DNA of 64,000 bases from Clostridium acidisoli DSM 12555 (GCF_900176305.1 NZ_FWXH01000007.1:62001-126000); one strand, 5' to 3'. Shown: positions 42,914-52,909, counted from the first letter of the stretch. Notes: generated by a model from the sequence alone, not told the origin. Numbers and translations are program-made.

Positions 42914-44590
42914 ATGGAAGTATTGCAAATGGCAATCATACTAATTATTTTTGGTTTATTATGTATTCCAATAGGAAAATATATTTATAAAGTTAGCGAG
43001 CAAGAGAAGACTTTTTTAGATCCTGTTTTTAATAAATTAGATAATTTTATATATAAAATAACTGGAATAACAAGTGAGGAAATGAACTGGAAGCAATATT
43101 TAATTGCTTTGATTTCAAGTAATGCGGTAGCTACTTTTATAGCGTATTTAATTCTCAGAATGCAAAGTTTTATTCATATATTAAATCCTAATAATATAGG
43201 AAACATGAGTCAGGATCTTACGTTTAATACTGTTATCAGTTTTTTGACTAACACAAATTTACAAGATTACAGTGGTGAGTCTGGATTATCTTATTTTAGT
43301 CAGATGGCAGTAATTACGTTCTTTATGTTTCTTGCAGCATCAACAGGTTTAGCCGTTGGGTTAGCATTTATGAGAGGAATAGCTGGAAGAAGAAAGAAGC
43401 TTGGAAACTTTTATCAAGATTATGTAAGAATAATAACAAGAATATTATTACCTGCAGCTATAGTTTTATCAATATTCTTTATAGCACAAGGAGTACCGCA
43501 GACATTTGCGGCAAATAAAACAGTAACTACTATAGAAGGAAAGCTTCAAGATATTCCACTTGGACCAGTAGCAAGCCTTGAATCAATAAAGCTTTTAGGA
43601 ACAAATGGAGGAGGATTTTTTGGAGCCAATTCCGCACACCCCTTTGAAAATCCAACACCACTTACGGATGCAGTGGGTAATATAGCATTTCTTATATTTG
43701 CTGGTTCTACAGTAGTATGTTTCGGATATATGCTTAAAAACAAAAAGCAGGCAGTAGTAATATTTTCTGCTATGAGTATTTTACTTGTAGTTGGGCTTGC
43801 AGTTTGTTATAAAGCTGAGATGGCAGGAAACCCAGTATTAAGTAATATTGGATTAAGTCAGAGTATGGGAAATATGGAAGGTAAAGAAGTTCGGTTTGGA
43901 GTACCTCTGTCCGCGTTATTTGCCACAACTACAACAGATACATCTACTGGCGCAGTAAATAGTATGCATGATTCATTTACTCCTATAGGAGGAGCAGTTT
44001 TAATGTTTAATATGATGATTAACGTTGTGTTTGGAGGAAAAGGCGTTGGCTTCATGAATATGATCATGTATGCAATACTTACAGTTTTTATATGTGGACT
44101 TATGGTTGGAAGGACACCAGAATTTTTATCTAAGAAAATAGAAGCAAAAGAAATGAAATTAATAGCTCTTGCTATAATAATTCATCCTTTTTTAATACTA
44201 ATGTTCTCGGCGTTAGCACTGATTATGCCTCAAGGAGTAAGCGCAATATCGAATCCAGGATTCCATGGATTATCACAAATATTATATCAGTATACGTCAT
44301 CGGCAGCTAATAATGGATCTGGTTTCGAAGGCTTAGGTGATAATACAGTATTTTGGAATACAACAGCTGGAATAGTAATGCTTTATGGAAGATATTTATC
44401 TATGATTATCTTACTTGCTGTGGCAGGTTCACTTTCAGCTAAAAAAGCCATACCAGTAAGCATAGGAACATTTAAGACTGATAATTCTATGTTTGCCATA
44501 ACATTAATAGTTATTGTCATAATAATTGGTGCGTTAACATTTTTACCAGCAATGGCACTGGGACCAATTTCAGAACATCTTACGTTATGA
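42914..44590 (+). CDS. kdpA: Potassium-transporting ATPase potassium-binding subunit KdpA
   Basis: 558 residues with about ten transmembrane helices and four pore-loop-like selectivity regions, including LGTNGGGFFGANSAHPFENPTP and TNTNLQDYSGE. KdpA holds the K+ selectivity filter of the KdpFABC complex and belongs to the SKT channel-like family. ATG 42914 has GGAGG before it; the GTG at 42899 overlaps this site. The length fits the family (about 560). Confidence 0.97.
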   Translation: MEVLQMAIILIIFGLLCIPIGKYIYKVSEQEKTFLDPVFNKLDNFIYKITGITSEEMNWKQYLIALISSNAVATFIAYLILRMQSFIHILNPNNIGNMSQDLTFNTVISFLTNTNLQDYSGESGLSYFSQMAVITFFMFLAASTGLAVGLAFMRGIAGRRKKLGNFYQDYVRIITRILLPAAIVLSIFFIAQGVPQTFAANKTVTTIEGKLQDIPLGPVASLESIKLLGTNGGGFFGANSAHPFENPTPLTDAVGNIAFLIFAGSTVVCFGYMLKNKKQAVVIFSAMSILLVVGLAVCYKAEMAGNPVLSNIGLSQSMGNMEGKEVRFGVPLSALFATTTTDTSTGAVNSMHDSFTPIGGAVLMFNMMINVVFGGKGVGFMNMIMYAILTVFICGLMVGRTPEFLSKKIEAKEMKLIALAIIIHPFLILMFSALALIMPQGVSAISNPGFHGLSQILYQYTSSAANNGSGFEGLGDNTVFWNTTAGIVMLYGRYLSMIILLAVAGSLSAKKAIPVSIGTFKTDNSMFAITLIVIVIIIGALTFLPAMALGPISEHLTL

Positions 44591-44632
44591 ATCAAAGTAT
44601 GACAATAAAGTTTTTTAGAAGGAGATAAGATT

Positions 44633-46696
44633 ATGAGTAGTAAAGAAGCAAAGTCTAAATTTATTACAAAAAAAATAGCTAAAGAAGCTACTATTGAAGC
44701 ATTTAAAAAATTAAACCCAAGATATATGATAAAAAATCCTGTAATGTTTATTGTTGAAATAGGTTTTTTTATATCAATTGTTCTTACCATATTTCCTAAT
44801 TTATTTGGAGATACAGGAAATAATTTAAGAATATACAATATTATTGTAGCTGTAATATTATTTATAACAGTATTATTTGCTAATTTCGCAGAGGCAATAG
44901 CAGAAGGTCGTGGAAAAGCACAAGCTGAAAGTTTAAAGAAAACACGTAAAGACACTACTGCAAAACTTTTAGATTCAAATGGCAATATTAAAATAGTTAG
45001 TTCAAATGAAGTTAAAAAAGGCGATATAGTTTTGGTTGAGAATGGTGATATAATTCCAAATGATGGTGAGATTATTGAAGGAATTGCATCTGTAGACGAA
45101 TCAGCCATAACAGGTGAATCAGCCCCAGTTATGAAAGAAGCAGGTGGAGATTTCGCGTCTGTAACTGGAGGAACAAAAGTTGTAAGTGATTGGCTTAAGG
45201 TAGAGGTAACAGTAACACCAGGTGAATCTTTTTTAGATAAAATGATTGCACTTGTGGAAGGTGCTTCAAGACAAAAAACTCCGAACGAAGTTGCTCTTAA
45301 TACATTGCTTGTTAGTTTAACCTTGATATTTTTAATTGTAATAGTTACTTTATATCCAATGGCTGGGTATTCAGGGGTAAAAATTCAAATATCAACTTTA
45401 GTAGCACTTCTAGTGTGTTTAATTCCAACTACTATTGGTGGACTTCTATCTGCTATTGGTATTGCAGGAATGGATAGAGTTACAAGATTTAATGTAATAG
45501 CTTTATCAGGTAAAGCAGTTGAAGCTTGTGGTGATGTTGATACAATGATACTTGACAAAACAGGTACTATTACTTTTGGAAACAGACTTGCATCAGAATT
45601 TATACCTGTAGGCGATGCAAAAATGGAAGCTTTAATTAAATATTCAATTATATCTTCTCTAAAAGATGATACACCAGAAGGTAAATCAATTGTAGAACTA
45701 GGAAAAAAATTAGGCAAAGAGTTAGATTATAAAGAATATGAAGACAGTGATTTTATTGAATTTACGGCTCAAACAAGAATGAGTGGAGTAGATCTTAAAG
45801 ATGGAACTATTATAAGAAAAGGTGCTGGTGATTCTATAAAAAATAGAATCAAAGAACTTGGCGGTAAAATACCTTCGGATCTTGAGGAATCCATAAATAG
45901 GGTTTCAAAAGCTGGAGGAACACCACTTGTAGTATGTGTAGCAAATAAGATATATGGAGTTATATACCTAAAAGATACAGTGAAACCAGGTCTTGCAGAA
46001 AAATTTGTAAGACTTAGAGAGATTGGTATAAAGACAGTAATGTGTACTGGGGACAATCCATTAACAGCAGCAACTATTGCTAAAGAGGCCGGTGTAGATG
46101 GATTTATTGCAGAATGTAAACCAGAAGATAAGATTAAAGCTATAACTGATGAACAAGCACAAGGAAAACTTGTAGCAATGACTGGGGATGGTACTAATGA
46201 TGCACCAGCATTAGCTAAAGCAGATGTTGGTCTTGCAATGAATAGTGGAACTACAGCGGCAAAAGAAGCTGCTAACATGGTAGACTTAGATTCTGATCCA
46301 ACAAAGATATTGGAAATTGTTGAAATAGGAAAACAACTGCTTATAACTAGAGGAGCATTAACTACTTTTAGTATTGCAAATGATGTAGCAAAATATTTTG
46401 CTATAATACCTGCAATATTTACAATTGCTATACCTAGAATGCAAATTTTAAATGTAATGGGACTTTCAACTCCTTATAGTGCTATTTTGTCAGCATTAAT
46501 ATTTAATGCAATAATAATACCTCTTCTAATACCAATTGCAATGAAAGGTGTAAAATATAGACCTATGAAATCAGAAATGATGCTTCTAAGGAATATGATT
46601 GTATTTGGACTTGGAGGAATGATTGTGCCTTTTATAGGAATTAAAATTATTGATTTAGTTATTACACCAGTAGTTAGAATGTTAAATTTAGGCTAA
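44633..46696 (+). CDS. kdpB: Potassium-transporting ATPase catalytic subunit KdpB
   Basis: 687 residues, P-type ATPase. Seen: actuator ITGESAPV, phosphorylation motif [12 protein letters not shown] with catalytic Asp, nucleotide-binding KGAGDSI, hinge [18 protein letters not shown] and seven hydrophobic segments. It hydrolyses ATP to drive K+ uptake through KdpA. AGAAGGAGATAAG precedes ATG 44633. Gene order kdpF-A-B-C is intact. Confidence 0.97.
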   Translation: MSSKEAKSKFITKKIAKEATIEAFKKLNPRYMIKNPVMFIVEIGFFISIVLTIFPNLFGDTGNNLRIYNIIVAVILFITVLFANFAEAIAEGRGKAQAESLKKTRKDTTAKLLDSNGNIKIVSSNEVKKGDIVLVENGDIIPNDGEIIEGIASVDESAITGESAPVMKEAGGDFASVTGGTKVVSDWLKVEVTVTPGESFLDKMIALVEGASRQKTPNEVALNTLLVSLTLIFLIVIVTLYPMAGYSGVKIQISTLVALLVCLIPTTIGGLLSAIGIAGMDRVTRFNVIALSGKAVEACGDVDTMILDKTGTITFGNRLASEFIPVGDAKMEALIKYSIISSLKDDTPEGKSIVELGKKLGKELDYKEYEDSDFIEFTAQTRMSGVDLKDGTIIRKGAGDSIKNRIKELGGKIPSDLEESINRVSKAGGTPLVVCVANKIYGVIYLKDTVKPGLAEKFVRLREIGIKTVMCTGDNPLTAATIAKEAGVDGFIAECKPEDKIKAITDEQAQGKLVAMTGDGTNDAPALAKADVGLAMNSGTTAAKEAANMVDLDSDPTKILEIVEIGKQLLITRGALTTFSIANDVAKYFAIIPAIFTIAIPRMQILNVMGLSTPYSAILSALIFNAIIIPLLIPIAMKGVKYRPMKSEMMLLRNMIVFGLGGMIVPFIGIKIIDLVITPVVRMLNLG

Positions 46697-46715
46697 TAAG
46701 GGAGAAGTGATTTTT

Positions 46716-47336
46716 ATGAAGTTTCTAAAAAACGCCATTATGTTAAGTGTTGTAATGATTGTATTGTGTGGATTAGTATATCCACTTGCAATTACTGGAA
46801 TAGGTAAAGTTTTTTTCAGTAACAAAGCAAATGGTAGTATAATTAGTTATAAGGGAAAAGAAGTTGGTTCAGCATTACTTGGACAAAATTTTACGGATCC
46901 TAGATTTTTTAGAGGAAGAGTTTCCTCTGTCAACTATAATACCTATACGAAAGCGGATATGAAGCCAGATAAAACAGGCAAGGTAGCTTACAGTGGTGTA
47001 GGCTCTGGTTCACAAAATTTAGCACCTTCAAATAAAGCTTTGAAGGAAAGAGTAGCAAAAGATATTCAAGATTTTTTAAAGAGTCATCCAGGGGTAAAAA
47101 AATCAGATATACCTACAGATTTATTGACAAGTTCAGGTTCAGGGTTAGATCCAGATATAAGCCCAAAAGCTGCTGAAATTCAAATTCCAGCAGTTTCAAA
47201 GGCAACTGGTATAAGTAGAGATAAACTTCAAAAAATAGTTGATAAATATACTGAAGGCAAAACATTAGGAGTATTAGGTGCTTCAAGAGTAAATGTTTTA
47301 AAATTAAATTTAGAGGTAAATTCTATGTTAAAATAG
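46716..47336 (+). CDS. kdpC: Potassium-transporting ATPase subunit KdpC
   Basis: 206 residues: one N-terminal transmembrane helix and an extracytoplasmic domain with [38 protein letters not shown] and [23 protein letters not shown], all conserved in KdpC. It raises the affinity of the pump for ATP and assembles it. ATG 46716 follows GGGAGAAG; the GTG at 46707 overlaps that site. Confidence 0.96.
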   Translation: MKFLKNAIMLSVVMIVLCGLVYPLAITGIGKVFFSNKANGSIISYKGKEVGSALLGQNFTDPRFFRGRVSSVNYNTYTKADMKPDKTGKVAYSGVGSGSQNLAPSNKALKERVAKDIQDFLKSHPGVKKSDIPTDLLTSSGSGLDPDISPKAAEIQIPAVSKATGISRDKLQKIVDKYTEGKTLGVLGASRVNVLKLNLEVNSMLK

Positions 47337-47382
47337 ATATGAATACAGTTATTAACATAATACAGAATAGGAGGTGATTTGA

Positions 47383-50130
47383 ATCTATAATAACGAAAGA
47401 CCAGATCCTAATGTTATTTTAAGCACAGTTCAAAAGATAGAAAGCAAAAAGCATAAAGGAAAACTAAAAATATTTTTTGGATATGCAGCAGGTGTTGGAA
47501 AAACATATACAATGCTAAGAGAGGCACATGACTTAAAAGAAATTGGAAAAGATGTGGTCATTGGGTATATCGAACCTCATGCAAGAAAAGGGACTATTTC
47601 ACTATTGAATGGAATAGAGTCTATTGGGATAAAAGAGATTTTATATAAGGGAATTAAATTTAGGGAATTTGATTTAGATAAAGCACTTAAAAGAAAACCT
47701 AAAATTATATTAGTAGACGAACTAGCACATACAAATGTTAATGGGCAAAGATATAAAAAAAGATGGCAAGATATCGAAGAACTTTTAAATGCAGGTATTG
47801 ATGTATACACTACTCTAAATGTTCAGCATATTGAGAGTTTAAATGATGTAGTTGCTACTATAACGAGAGTAACGGTAAGAGAAACAATACCAGATAAAGT
47901 TTTTGATGATGCGGATAAAGTTGAATTAATTGATATTGAACCTGAGGAACTTTTAAAGCGATTTAGTGAAGGGAAAATATACAGCAAAGAGCAGACAAAA
48001 AAAGCATTTAACAATTTTTTTACAAAAAACAATCTCTATGCACTTAGAGAAATTGCTTTAAGGAGAACTGCTGATAGGGTAAGTTATGAAGTTGAGAGTG
48101 CCAGATTATCAAAGGGGCAGATTACAGTTATGCCAACTTCAGATCAAATACTTGCTTGTATCAGTACATCGCCATCTTCACTGAGGGTAATTAGGACTGC
48201 AGCAAGATTTGCAGAAGCTTTTCATACAAAATGGATAGTTTTGTATGTTGAGACAACTAAATTTCAAAAACTAACGGCGGAAGATAAAGAGAGGTTAAAT
48301 TCATATATTAATTTGGCAGAGCAACTTGGTGGTGAAGTAGTTACAGCATATGGGGATGATGTAGCTATGGAAATAATAGAATATGCTGAATTTAGGAATA
48401 TAACTAAAATTATTATAGGAAAAAACAACAAGGTAACTAGTAAGATACTCCATTTTTATGCTAGAGACATCGTAGATAAACTTATGAATTCAAATTCCTA
48501 TATTGATGTATATGTTGTACCTAACGCAGAGTGTGAAAACAAAAATATAAGAAAAAAATTAAATACAAATGTGAAATTATCTATATCTTTTCAAGACATA
48601 ATTAAGGCAATTTTAGTAATGTGCAATGTTACAATAATTTCTAAGATTTTTGATATATTTGGATTTGCTTCTACAAATATGATTATGGTATATATTTTGG
48701 GTGTTATAATAGTTTATATGGCAACTACAGGTTATTTAGCGGGAATAATATCATCAATTATAGGTGTGCTTAGTTTCAATTATTTATTTACAGAACCCAA
48801 ATATTCATTTGAATTTTATGATAAAAGTTACTTAGCCACATTTCCAATAATGCTTATAGTTGCATTAATAATAGGAACTCTTACTAATAGAGTTCAAACT
48901 GAGGTTAGAAAATCTTCAGATAGAGAAAAACTGACACAAACTTTATATCGGATAAGTAGAAAACTTCTCAGTGCAACTAGCAATGCAGATGTGGTAACTG
49001 TAGGAATAAAATATATTTCAAGACTTATAGGGAGAACTGTTATATGTTATGTCTTTGAAAATGAAAAGTTGTCAGCTCCATTTATATATAACAGTGATAA
49101 AAGCAAAAATTATAATAATATTTTGGATAAAGAGGAGCAGGCGGCAGCTCAATGGACATTTTTAAATAAAAAGGAATCTGGCTCTGGAACGGATACCTTT
49201 TATGGGGCTAAAGGTTATTATATGCCTATAAAAGGGAAAAAAAACATATTGGGAGTTATAGGGATTTCATGTATAGATGGTAAGCTTGAGCCTGAACAAA
49301 AGTTTGTTTTTGAAACAGTTACAAGTCAAATGTCCATAGCTCTTGAGAGAGAAATTTTTTCAAAGGAGCAAGAAACCTCAAAAATTGAAATTGAGAGAGA
49401 ACGGCTTAGGAGTAATCTTTTAAGATCTATTTCACATGACTTAAGAAGTCCATTAGCTGGAATAAAAGGTGCAGTTAGTACCATTTTGGAGAATGGGGAT
49501 CTTATTTCGAAAGAAACAGAGAAGAAACTTCTTAAAGGAATGTATGATGATACAGAATGGCTGATTAGATTAGTAGAAAATTTACTTAGTATGACGCGCT
49601 TTGATGAAGGAAAAATGGAAATTAGAAAAAATATTGAGGTAGTAGAGGAAGTTGTATATGAAGCTGTTCAACGAAGTTCTAAGCAGTTTAAAAACCATAA
49701 GATAAAGGTAAATGTTCCAGATAAATTAATATTAGTGGCAATGGATGGCAGCTTAATAGAACAGGTATTAATAAATTTAATTGATAATGCAGTTAAATAT
49801 TCACCAAAGCAATCCTTAATAATTGTAAACTTATATGAAAAAAATAAAGATGTGATATTTGAGGTTATTGATAACGGCACAGGAATACCTAAAAAAATAC
49901 TTCCACACATATTTGACAGATTCTTTACCGATGGAAATAATGTGTCAGATTCAAGACGTGGCGTTGGACTAGGGCTTGCTATTTGTAAGTCTATAGTGGA
50001 GGCACATGATGGTAGAATAAAGGCTCTTAATAGAAAAGATGGTGGAGCTATTTTTAGATTTAATATACCAGAAAGTAATGCAATGGAAAACAAAAATAAT
50101 CTTTTAGGAGTTGAGAAGGATGGGAAATAA
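47383..50130 (+). CDS. kdpD: Sensor histidine kinase KdpD, no canonical start codon
   Basis: About 915 residues, if reading begins at the AUC codon at 47383. Seen: KdpD N-terminal domain starting NNERPDPN, Walker A GYAAGVGKT (33-41), VDELAHTN, KdpD/Usp-like region (about 240-370), four transmembrane helices (about 385-490), GAF region, HisKA ISHDLRSPLAGIKG and ATPase motifs NLIDNAVKYS, GTGIPKK, GVGLGLA. The first ATG in frame is 47512, which would cut the Walker A off. In frame upstream are only ATC, ATT and ATA codons, bounded by a TGA at 47380. AGGAGG at 47369-47374 is perfectly placed for 47383. Either AUC initiates or the start has mutated. Confidence 0.85.
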   Translation: MYNNERPDPNVILSTVQKIESKKHKGKLKIFFGYAAGVGKTYTMLREAHDLKEIGKDVVIGYIEPHARKGTISLLNGIESIGIKEILYKGIKFREFDLDKALKRKPKIILVDELAHTNVNGQRYKKRWQDIEELLNAGIDVYTTLNVQHIESLNDVVATITRVTVRETIPDKVFDDADKVELIDIEPEELLKRFSEGKIYSKEQTKKAFNNFFTKNNLYALREIALRRTADRVSYEVESARLSKGQITVMPTSDQILACISTSPSSLRVIRTAARFAEAFHTKWIVLYVETTKFQKLTAEDKERLNSYINLAEQLGGEVVTAYGDDVAMEIIEYAEFRNITKIIIGKNNKVTSKILHFYARDIVDKLMNSNSYIDVYVVPNAECENKNIRKKLNTNVKLSISFQDIIKAILVMCNVTIISKIFDIFGFASTNMIMVYILGVIIVYMATTGYLAGIISSIIGVLSFNYLFTEPKYSFEFYDKSYLATFPIMLIVALIIGTLTNRVQTEVRKSSDREKLTQTLYRISRKLLSATSNADVVTVGIKYISRLIGRTVICYVFENEKLSAPFIYNSDKSKNYNNILDKEEQAAAQWTFLNKKESGSGTDTFYGAKGYYMPIKGKKNILGVIGISCIDGKLEPEQKFVFETVTSQMSIALEREIFSKEQETSKIEIERERLRSNLLRSISHDLRSPLAGIKGAVSTILENGDLISKETEKKLLKGMYDDTEWLIRLVENLLSMTRFDEGKMEIRKNIEVVEEVVYEAVQRSSKQFKNHKIKVNVPDKLILVAMDGSLIEQVLINLIDNAVKYSPKQSLIIVNLYEKNKDVIFEVIDNGTGIPKKILPHIFDRFFTDGNNVSDSRRGVGLGLAICKSIVEAHDGRIKALNRKDGGAIFRFNIPESNAMENKNNLLGVEKDGK

Positions 50131-50818
50131 ACTGTATATACTGGTGGTTGAAGATGATAAGCCAATAAGAAATTTTATTTCAGCATCCTTATTGGCTCAA
50201 GGTTATAAGTACGTTGAAACAGATAAAGGAAATGAAGCAGTTGCTCTTTCTATGTCACATAATCCAGATCTTATAATACTTGATTTAGGTCTTCCAGATA
50301 TTGATGGACTAAAGGTTATAAGTAAGATTAGAGAGTGGTCTAAAGTGCCAATAATAGTTGTTTCAGCTAGAGAAAATGAAAGACAGAAAGTGGAAGCGCT
50401 AGATTTAGGAGCAGATGATTATCTTACGAAGCCCTTTGGAATTGGCGAACTCCTAGCGAGGGTAAGAGTGGCACTCAGGCATGTTATATCTGGCCAATCT
50501 GAAGATGAAGATATTAAATTTTTCAATGTAAAAAAGCTGTATGTAGATTTTATTAAAAGAAAAGTAACGATAGATAATGTAGAAGTGCATCTAACACCTA
50601 TAGAATACAAAATAATGTTATTATTATGTAAATATCCTGGCAGAGTTCTTACGCATAATTTTATAATTCGCGAAATATGGGGATCATCCATTGGAAGTGA
50701 AACAAAATCTCTAAGAGTTTTTATGGCAAGTCTTAGAAGAAAAATAGAAAAGAATCCAGCTGAGCCAGAATACATTTATACAGAAGTTGGAGTTGGATAT
50801 AGATTAATTGATGAATAA
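50120..50818 (+). CDS. kdpE: Response regulator KdpE
   Basis: 232 residues. Seen: receiver domain with VEDDKPIRNF (acidic pocket), phospho-acceptor region LIILDLGLPDIDG, Thr/Ser VVSA and K in LTKPFG, followed by an OmpR/PhoB-type winged helix ending YIYTEVGVGYRLIDE. It activates kdp in response to K+ limitation. The start ATG 50120 overlaps kdpD by 11 bases; AGGAG lies inside kdpD's end. Translation coupling with the kinase is clear. Confidence 0.95.
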   Translation: MGNKLYILVVEDDKPIRNFISASLLAQGYKYVETDKGNEAVALSMSHNPDLIILDLGLPDIDGLKVISKIREWSKVPIIVVSARENERQKVEALDLGADDYLTKPFGIGELLARVRVALRHVISGQSEDEDIKFFNVKKLYVDFIKRKVTIDNVEVHLTPIEYKIMLLLCKYPGRVLTHNFIIREIWGSSIGSETKSLRVFMASLRRKIEKNPAEPEYIYTEVGVGYRLIDE

Positions 50819-50855
50819 TTTGTAAAATTGTAATAATATAACTGGACAGAAGTGC

Positions 50856-51026
50856 TATAATAAAACTAGATATTTAAATCACTAACGTTACCGCATAAGT
50901 AAGGAACTTAAATTTTTAATTTATAGCGAATAACTTACTTCAATTAAAATTGAAGGAGAGCTAAAAAACTCCTACGGATGCTAGCGATTCAAACATTAAA
51001 AATGGCTTATAAAAGCTAAGAGGAGT
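50856..51026 (+). promoter_or_regulatory. Structured leader RNA of ribosomal protein L25 gene
   Basis: An extended -10 (TGCTATAAT at 50853-50861) starts a leader of about 165 bases. Seen pairings: AAGTAAG (50897-50903) with CTTACTT (50934-50940); AGGAG (50954-50958) with CTCCT (50969-50973); and an imperfect closing stem between about 50877-50893 and 50974-50990. ACTCCT (50968-50973) is also complementary to AGGAGT at 51021-51026, the ribosome site of the L25 gene, so two exclusive states are possible. I match it to no known riboswitch. Confidence 0.45.
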
Positions 51027-51034
51027 GATTTATT

Positions 51035-51625
51035 ATGGAACAAATAGTTTTAGATGTAGAACAAAGAATACAAAAGACAAAGAAATTTAAAGAAGATGGT
51101 TTTATAGCAGGTGTAATTTATGGTGGCAATGCTGAAAATACAAAATCTGTGAAAATTCAAGAAGTATCTCTAAAGAAAATTCTTTCTAAGCATGGATCAA
51201 ATGTAAAATTGTGGGTTAAATATGGAGATGAAAAAAAATTTGGATTTATTAAAGAAATTCAGAGAGAACCTCTTACAAACAAGATTATACATATAGATGT
51301 ACAACTTGTATCTAAAGATCAAAATATAAAGATGCAAATTCCTATTGTGTTTAAAGGTGAAGAAGAATTAAAAGCAAATCAATTACAAATTCAAGCTCAT
51401 AAATCAGATGTAGAAGTTTTAGGAAAAATAGATTTAATGCCAGAAGTAGTGTATGTTGATGTTTCTAAGAAAAATGCTGGTGATACTATTGTTTTTGAAG
51501 ACTTTAATTTGGACAAGAATATAAAAGCACATGATAAAGAAGATGAAATATACGCTACTATAACCAAGTTAATAATTGAAGAAGAAACTGAAGATGAAGC
51601 CGAGGAAACTAAAACAGAAGAATAA
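51035..51625 (+). CDS. rplY: 50S ribosomal protein L25 / general stress protein Ctc
   Basis: 196 residues. Seen: N-terminal L25 core with QRIQKTKKFKEDGFIAGVIYGG, NKIIHIDVQLVS, a long C-terminal TL5/Ctc-type domain and a very acidic tail (EEETEDEAEETKTEE). It binds 5S rRNA in the large subunit; the Ctc form is a stress-induced variant in Bacillus. AGGAGTG precedes ATG 51035. Structured leader RNA upstream may control translation. Confidence 0.93.
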   Translation: MEQIVLDVEQRIQKTKKFKEDGFIAGVIYGGNAENTKSVKIQEVSLKKILSKHGSNVKLWVKYGDEKKFGFIKEIQREPLTNKIIHIDVQLVSKDQNIKMQIPIVFKGEEELKANQLQIQAHKSDVEVLGKIDLMPEVVYVDVSKKNAGDTIVFEDFNLDKNIKAHDKEDEIYATITKLIIEEETEDEAEETKTEE

Positions 51626-51660
51626 TTCATAAGCACATAAAATGATATAAATAAGAAAGA

Positions 51661-51690
51661 ACCTGAATTAGAAAATCTGATTCGGTTTTT
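51661..51690 (+). terminator. Terminator of the L25 gene
   Basis: AACC(T)GAAT pairs with ATTCGGTT with one bulge, followed by a run of nine Ts. Lies 40 bases after the L25 stop. Confidence 0.8.
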
Positions 51691-51734
51691 TTTTATTAAT
51701 AAAAACGCTATAAAACTTACAGCCATATATATTG

Positions 51735-51762
51735 TTGACAATATAATAGTATAAACTATAAT
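51735..51762 (+). promoter_or_regulatory. Promoter of the cobalamin operon
   Basis: TTGACA (51735-51740), a 16-base spacer and TATAAT (51757-51762). Both boxes are consensus. Transcription would begin near 51769, directly before the riboswitch. Confidence 0.75.
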
Positions 51763-51769
51763 AAATATA

Positions 51770-52024
51770 GGTAATATAAAATTAAATATGAAAAGGCATG
51801 AAGGAATGTGGTTTAAATCCACAACAGCCCCCGCTACTGTAAGTATTGATGAAGGATACATTATCACTCGGATTTTTCTGGGGAAGAGTATCATTAAGAT
51901 GAAGTACAAGTCAGGATATTTTGTGTTTTTTCGTGAAGTTTCTACCTTCGGAGGGAGGGTAAAGGATTATATAGCGTTATACTTTTGTATGACAATTTAC
52001 ACTTTACCGGACTTTTGTCCGGTA
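51770..52024 (+). promoter_or_regulatory. Cobalamin riboswitch with terminator expression platform
   Basis: The B12-box region is clear: AAGGAATGTGG, AAATCCACAACAGCCCCCGCTACTGTAAG (51801-51845), GGGGAAGAGTAT and CAAGTCAGGATA (51907-51918). After the aptamer, GGTAAAG (51958-51964) can pair with CTTTACC (52002-52008) as an antiterminator, which overlaps the 5' arm of a terminator hairpin TACCGGAC/GTCCGGTA (52005-52012 and 52017-52024) followed by T-rich DNA. With B12 bound, the terminator should form and shut off the operon. A long ORF reading from 51788 through this RNA is not a gene. Confidence 0.93.
52005..52024 (+). terminator. Riboswitch terminator hairpin
   Basis: Perfect eight-base arms TACCGGAC and GTCCGGTA with a TTTT loop, followed by TATTTTTTT. 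Expression platform of the cobalamin riboswitch, 19 bases before the ecfT start. Confidence 0.9.
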
Positions 52025-52042
52025 TATTTTTTTGGAGGAAAT

Positions 52043-52909
52043 ATGAATGAAAATTTAAAAGGCATGCATGTGTCTTCAGTAATATTATTAAATATGATTT
52101 TATGTATTTTAATAATATGTTCTGATAATCCTTTAATTTTGTTTGGTTTATCAGTGATTATGATTTATATATTTATAAGGAGTAGAAGGTTAAAGGTTAT
52201 TAAGAAAAGTATTATGTATTTTTTCCCATTTGCAATAATAACAGTCATTATTAATCTTATCTTTGTAAATGAAGGAAACATTGTAATTCTAACTGTGTTT
52301 AACAGGATAATAACCATTGAAGCTCTAATATATTCTTTAACACTTTCATTTAAGCTTTTACTTGTAATTTTTGTGTTTGCAATGTTTCAGGTAATGATTG
52401 ACTCTGATAAAGCAATTTCTTTTTTTTCTAAGATTGTACCTAAAACTACACTTACAATGATGATTGCACTTAAGCTTTTTCCTTCTATGCAAAAAAGGAT
52501 GAATAACTTGAAAGATATATACAGTATTAGAGGGGTTAATTTTGAAACAAAGGGTATAAAAGATGTGATAAGAAATCTTAAACCTCTTTTTTCTGTAATA
52601 CTTGAGGATTCATTAGAAAATTCTTTTGATATCGGGGAAGCTGCTTATATTAGAGGATTTTTAAGTAATAAGAGAACAATATATGATAGAAAGCATTTAA
52701 ATAAAGGAGACTATGCAATATCAATTTCAGTAATTTTAATTTTAATTATATTTTTAACTTTTAAGTTTTTAGGTATGGATAATTTTAATGCTTACTATGG
52801 AATAAATCTAAGGAATATAGTAGACACAGCAAGTTCTGTAATCTTTGTATCACTTATCCTATTAACATTTGAATTACACTTAGTTTTTTATGAGGAGAAA
52901 ATAAAATGA
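52043..52909 (+). CDS. ecfT: ECF transporter transmembrane subunit EcfT
   Basis: 288 residues with about five transmembrane helices and cytosolic coupling helices. Seen: the long cytoplasmic segment MMIALKLFPSMQKRMNNLKDIYSIRGVNFETK and AYIRGFLSN, which carry Arg-containing coupling motifs of EcfT. EcfT links the ATPases to the S component. ATG 52043 has GGAGG before it and lies 18 bases after the riboswitch terminator. It overlaps ecfA by ATGA, so translation is coupled. Regulation by B12 is direct through the riboswitch. Confidence 0.9.
   Translation: MNENLKGMHVSSVILLNMILCILIICSDNPLILFGLSVIMIYIFIRSRRLKVIKKSIMYFFPFAIITVIINLIFVNEGNIVILTVFNRIITIEALIYSLTLSFKLLLVIFVFAMFQVMIDSDKAISFFSKIVPKTTLTMMIALKLFPSMQKRMNNLKDIYSIRGVNFETKGIKDVIRNLKPLFSVILEDSLENSFDIGEAAYIRGFLSNKRTIYDRKHLNKGDYAISISVILILIIFLTFKFLGMDNFNAYYGINLRNIVDTASSVIFVSLILLTFELHLVFYEEKIK

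Noticed and set aside
44383-45108. 241-codon open frame on the minus strand
   Set aside because: It is antisense to the end of kdpA and the start of kdpB, whose protein sequences are unmistakable. Shadow frame caused by codon bias.
50881-50894. T-box-like string GTTACCGC in the L25 leader
   Set aside because: It lacks the T-box GGNACCGCG context, specifier loop and terminator, and L25 is not a T-box target.
51397-51909. 170-codon minus-strand frame over the L25 gene end and riboswitch
   Set aside because: It crosses the L25 terminator and the conserved B12 aptamer, so it cannot be a gene on this strand.
51788-52042. Long in-frame extension upstream of ecfT
   Set aside because: It runs through the cobalamin riboswitch and its terminator. 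The ATG at 52043 has a strong ribosome site, and the extra residues look non-protein-like.
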